In this document: one piece after another, positions 5,613 to 6,032 of the stretch
How the letters are laid out: every line of letters begins with the position of its first letter
Position numbering within the stretch: the first letter of the stretch is position 1
NCBI GenBank assembly: GCA_023427845.1
Contig: JAEYZX010000025.1
Span: forward strand, 1 to 6,032
DNA from: Bacteroidota bacterium
Lineage (GTDB): Bacteria; Bacteroidota; Bacteroidia; Flavobacteriales; Flavobacteriaceae
Length of the DNA stretch: 6,032 nucleotides
Direction of reading: 5' to 3'
The notes under the pieces: generated by a model
The model's database searches: none
Told to the model about the DNA's origin: nothing
What the model saw: only the letters and a program-made list of their open reading frames with translations
Program-made: the position numbers and the translations under genes

Positions 5613-6032
5613 TTAACCAACGTTACCCACAGCATTGTGATGTATCGGGAAGTTGCATGAGTTTGCGATAAAGCACAATTTGTTTGCTTTGTGATGTATC
5701 GCATCAAGCTTTTCGATCATTGAAACATCAGTGACCGTTACAATCGGGTTCAGCGTCGCCGATACGAAATGTCCGCTGCCATCGGGGTTCACCTGCATTT
5801 GAGCGGTCGCGTGGTCTTCATAGGCGGTTACTACAACGCCTTCGGTGACGCAGACATGAAGGAAACTCATCAGATGACAGGCCGAGAGTGCTGCCAAAAG
5901 CAAGTCTTCGGGATTGTGCCGAGATTTGTCGCCGCGAAAGGTTGGATCTGCCGAACCGTACAGTTCAGGTTTACCGTCGATGTAGATGGTATGGTCCCGA
6001 TCGTACGCACGATATGCGGAAGTGCCTTCGCC
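5613..6032 (-). CDS. OsmC-family protein, probable peroxiredoxin-like hydroperoxide reductase (5'-truncated)
   Basis: The minus-strand frame stays open to the right edge and ends at TAA (5615-5613), giving 139 visible residues. The family is about 150-160 residues, so only some 15-20 are missing. The internal start near 5903 is not real, because the upstream residues GEGTSAYRAYDRDH, GSADPTFRGD and HNPEDLLLAALSACHLM continue the family pattern. The two cysteines expected of OsmC/Ohr proteins are at visible residues 52 (SACH) and 120 (KLCFIANS), with E42 in NPED. Extra Cys occur at 61 and 126. The RGD...NPEDLLLAALSACH and CFIANSxNFP signatures best fit the OsmC-like subgroup I know as SACOL1771-type. 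Such proteins are cytoplasmic and reduce organic hydroperoxides with thiols; the activity here is inferred. The stop lies 15 bases from the convergent small ORF, with no clear terminator between. Confidence 0.93.
   Translation of the reverse strand, partial: GEGTSAYRAYDRDHTIYIDGKPELYGSADPTFRGDKSRHNPEDLLLAALSACHLMSFLHVCVTEGVVVTAYEDHATAQMQVNPDGSGHFVSATLNPIVTVTDVSMIEKLDAIHHKANKLCFIANSCNFPIHHNAVGNVG

Noticed and set aside
1..6032. CRISPR array, insertion sequence, integrase, tRNA or rRNA
   Set aside because: I found no regularly spaced repeats, no transposase or recombinase motifs, no paired terminal repeats and no tRNA-like or rRNA-like sequence.

Overview
The window looks like chromosomal DNA of a flavobacterium (Bacteroidota, Flavobacteriia). 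Three things support this. There is a PorP/SprF plus OmpA-type pair, which is specific to the Bacteroidota type IX secretion and gliding world. There are two perfect matches to the Bacteroidota promoter -7 element TAnnTTTG, placed just ahead of the two divergent genes. Start codons sit in A/T-rich contexts without usable Shine-Dalgarno sequences. An intergenic structured element also resembles the flavobacterial Flavo-1 RNA as I remember it.

Layout: (1) Positions 1-2315, plus strand, hold the end of a PorP/SprF-family outer-membrane protein and, 2 bases later, a complete multi-domain OmpA-family protein (TPR-like region, PD40 propeller, carboxypeptidase-regulatory-like domain, OmpA peptidoglycan-binding domain). 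They are almost certainly co-transcribed. (2) A strong terminator at 2355-2380 separates them from a convergent minus-strand gene at 2391-3809, a PhoA-family alkaline phosphatase with a twin-arginine-like export signal. (3) A 386-base divergent intergenic region at 3810-4195 carries a promoter for each flanking gene and, between them, a compact folded element at about 4003-4093 built around a 44-base near-perfect palindrome. (4) sucC at 4196-5392, plus strand, encodes the succinyl-CoA synthetase beta subunit and is followed by a terminator with a UUCG tetraloop. sucD is not next to it. (5) A possible 38-residue small protein lies at 5481-5597. (6) An OsmC-family protein on the minus strand at 5613-6032 runs off the right edge.

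The genes do not form one pathway. The first pair belongs to the cell envelope (type IX secretion and adhesin anchoring). The phosphatase acts outside the cytoplasm in phosphate scavenging. SucC is a TCA-cycle enzyme. The OsmC protein is probably a thiol-dependent hydroperoxide reductase. I see no mobile element, CRISPR array, tRNA or rRNA. The protein-coding content is ordinary for a flavobacterium. The parts most worth a second look are the folded intergenic element and the small ORF behind sucC.
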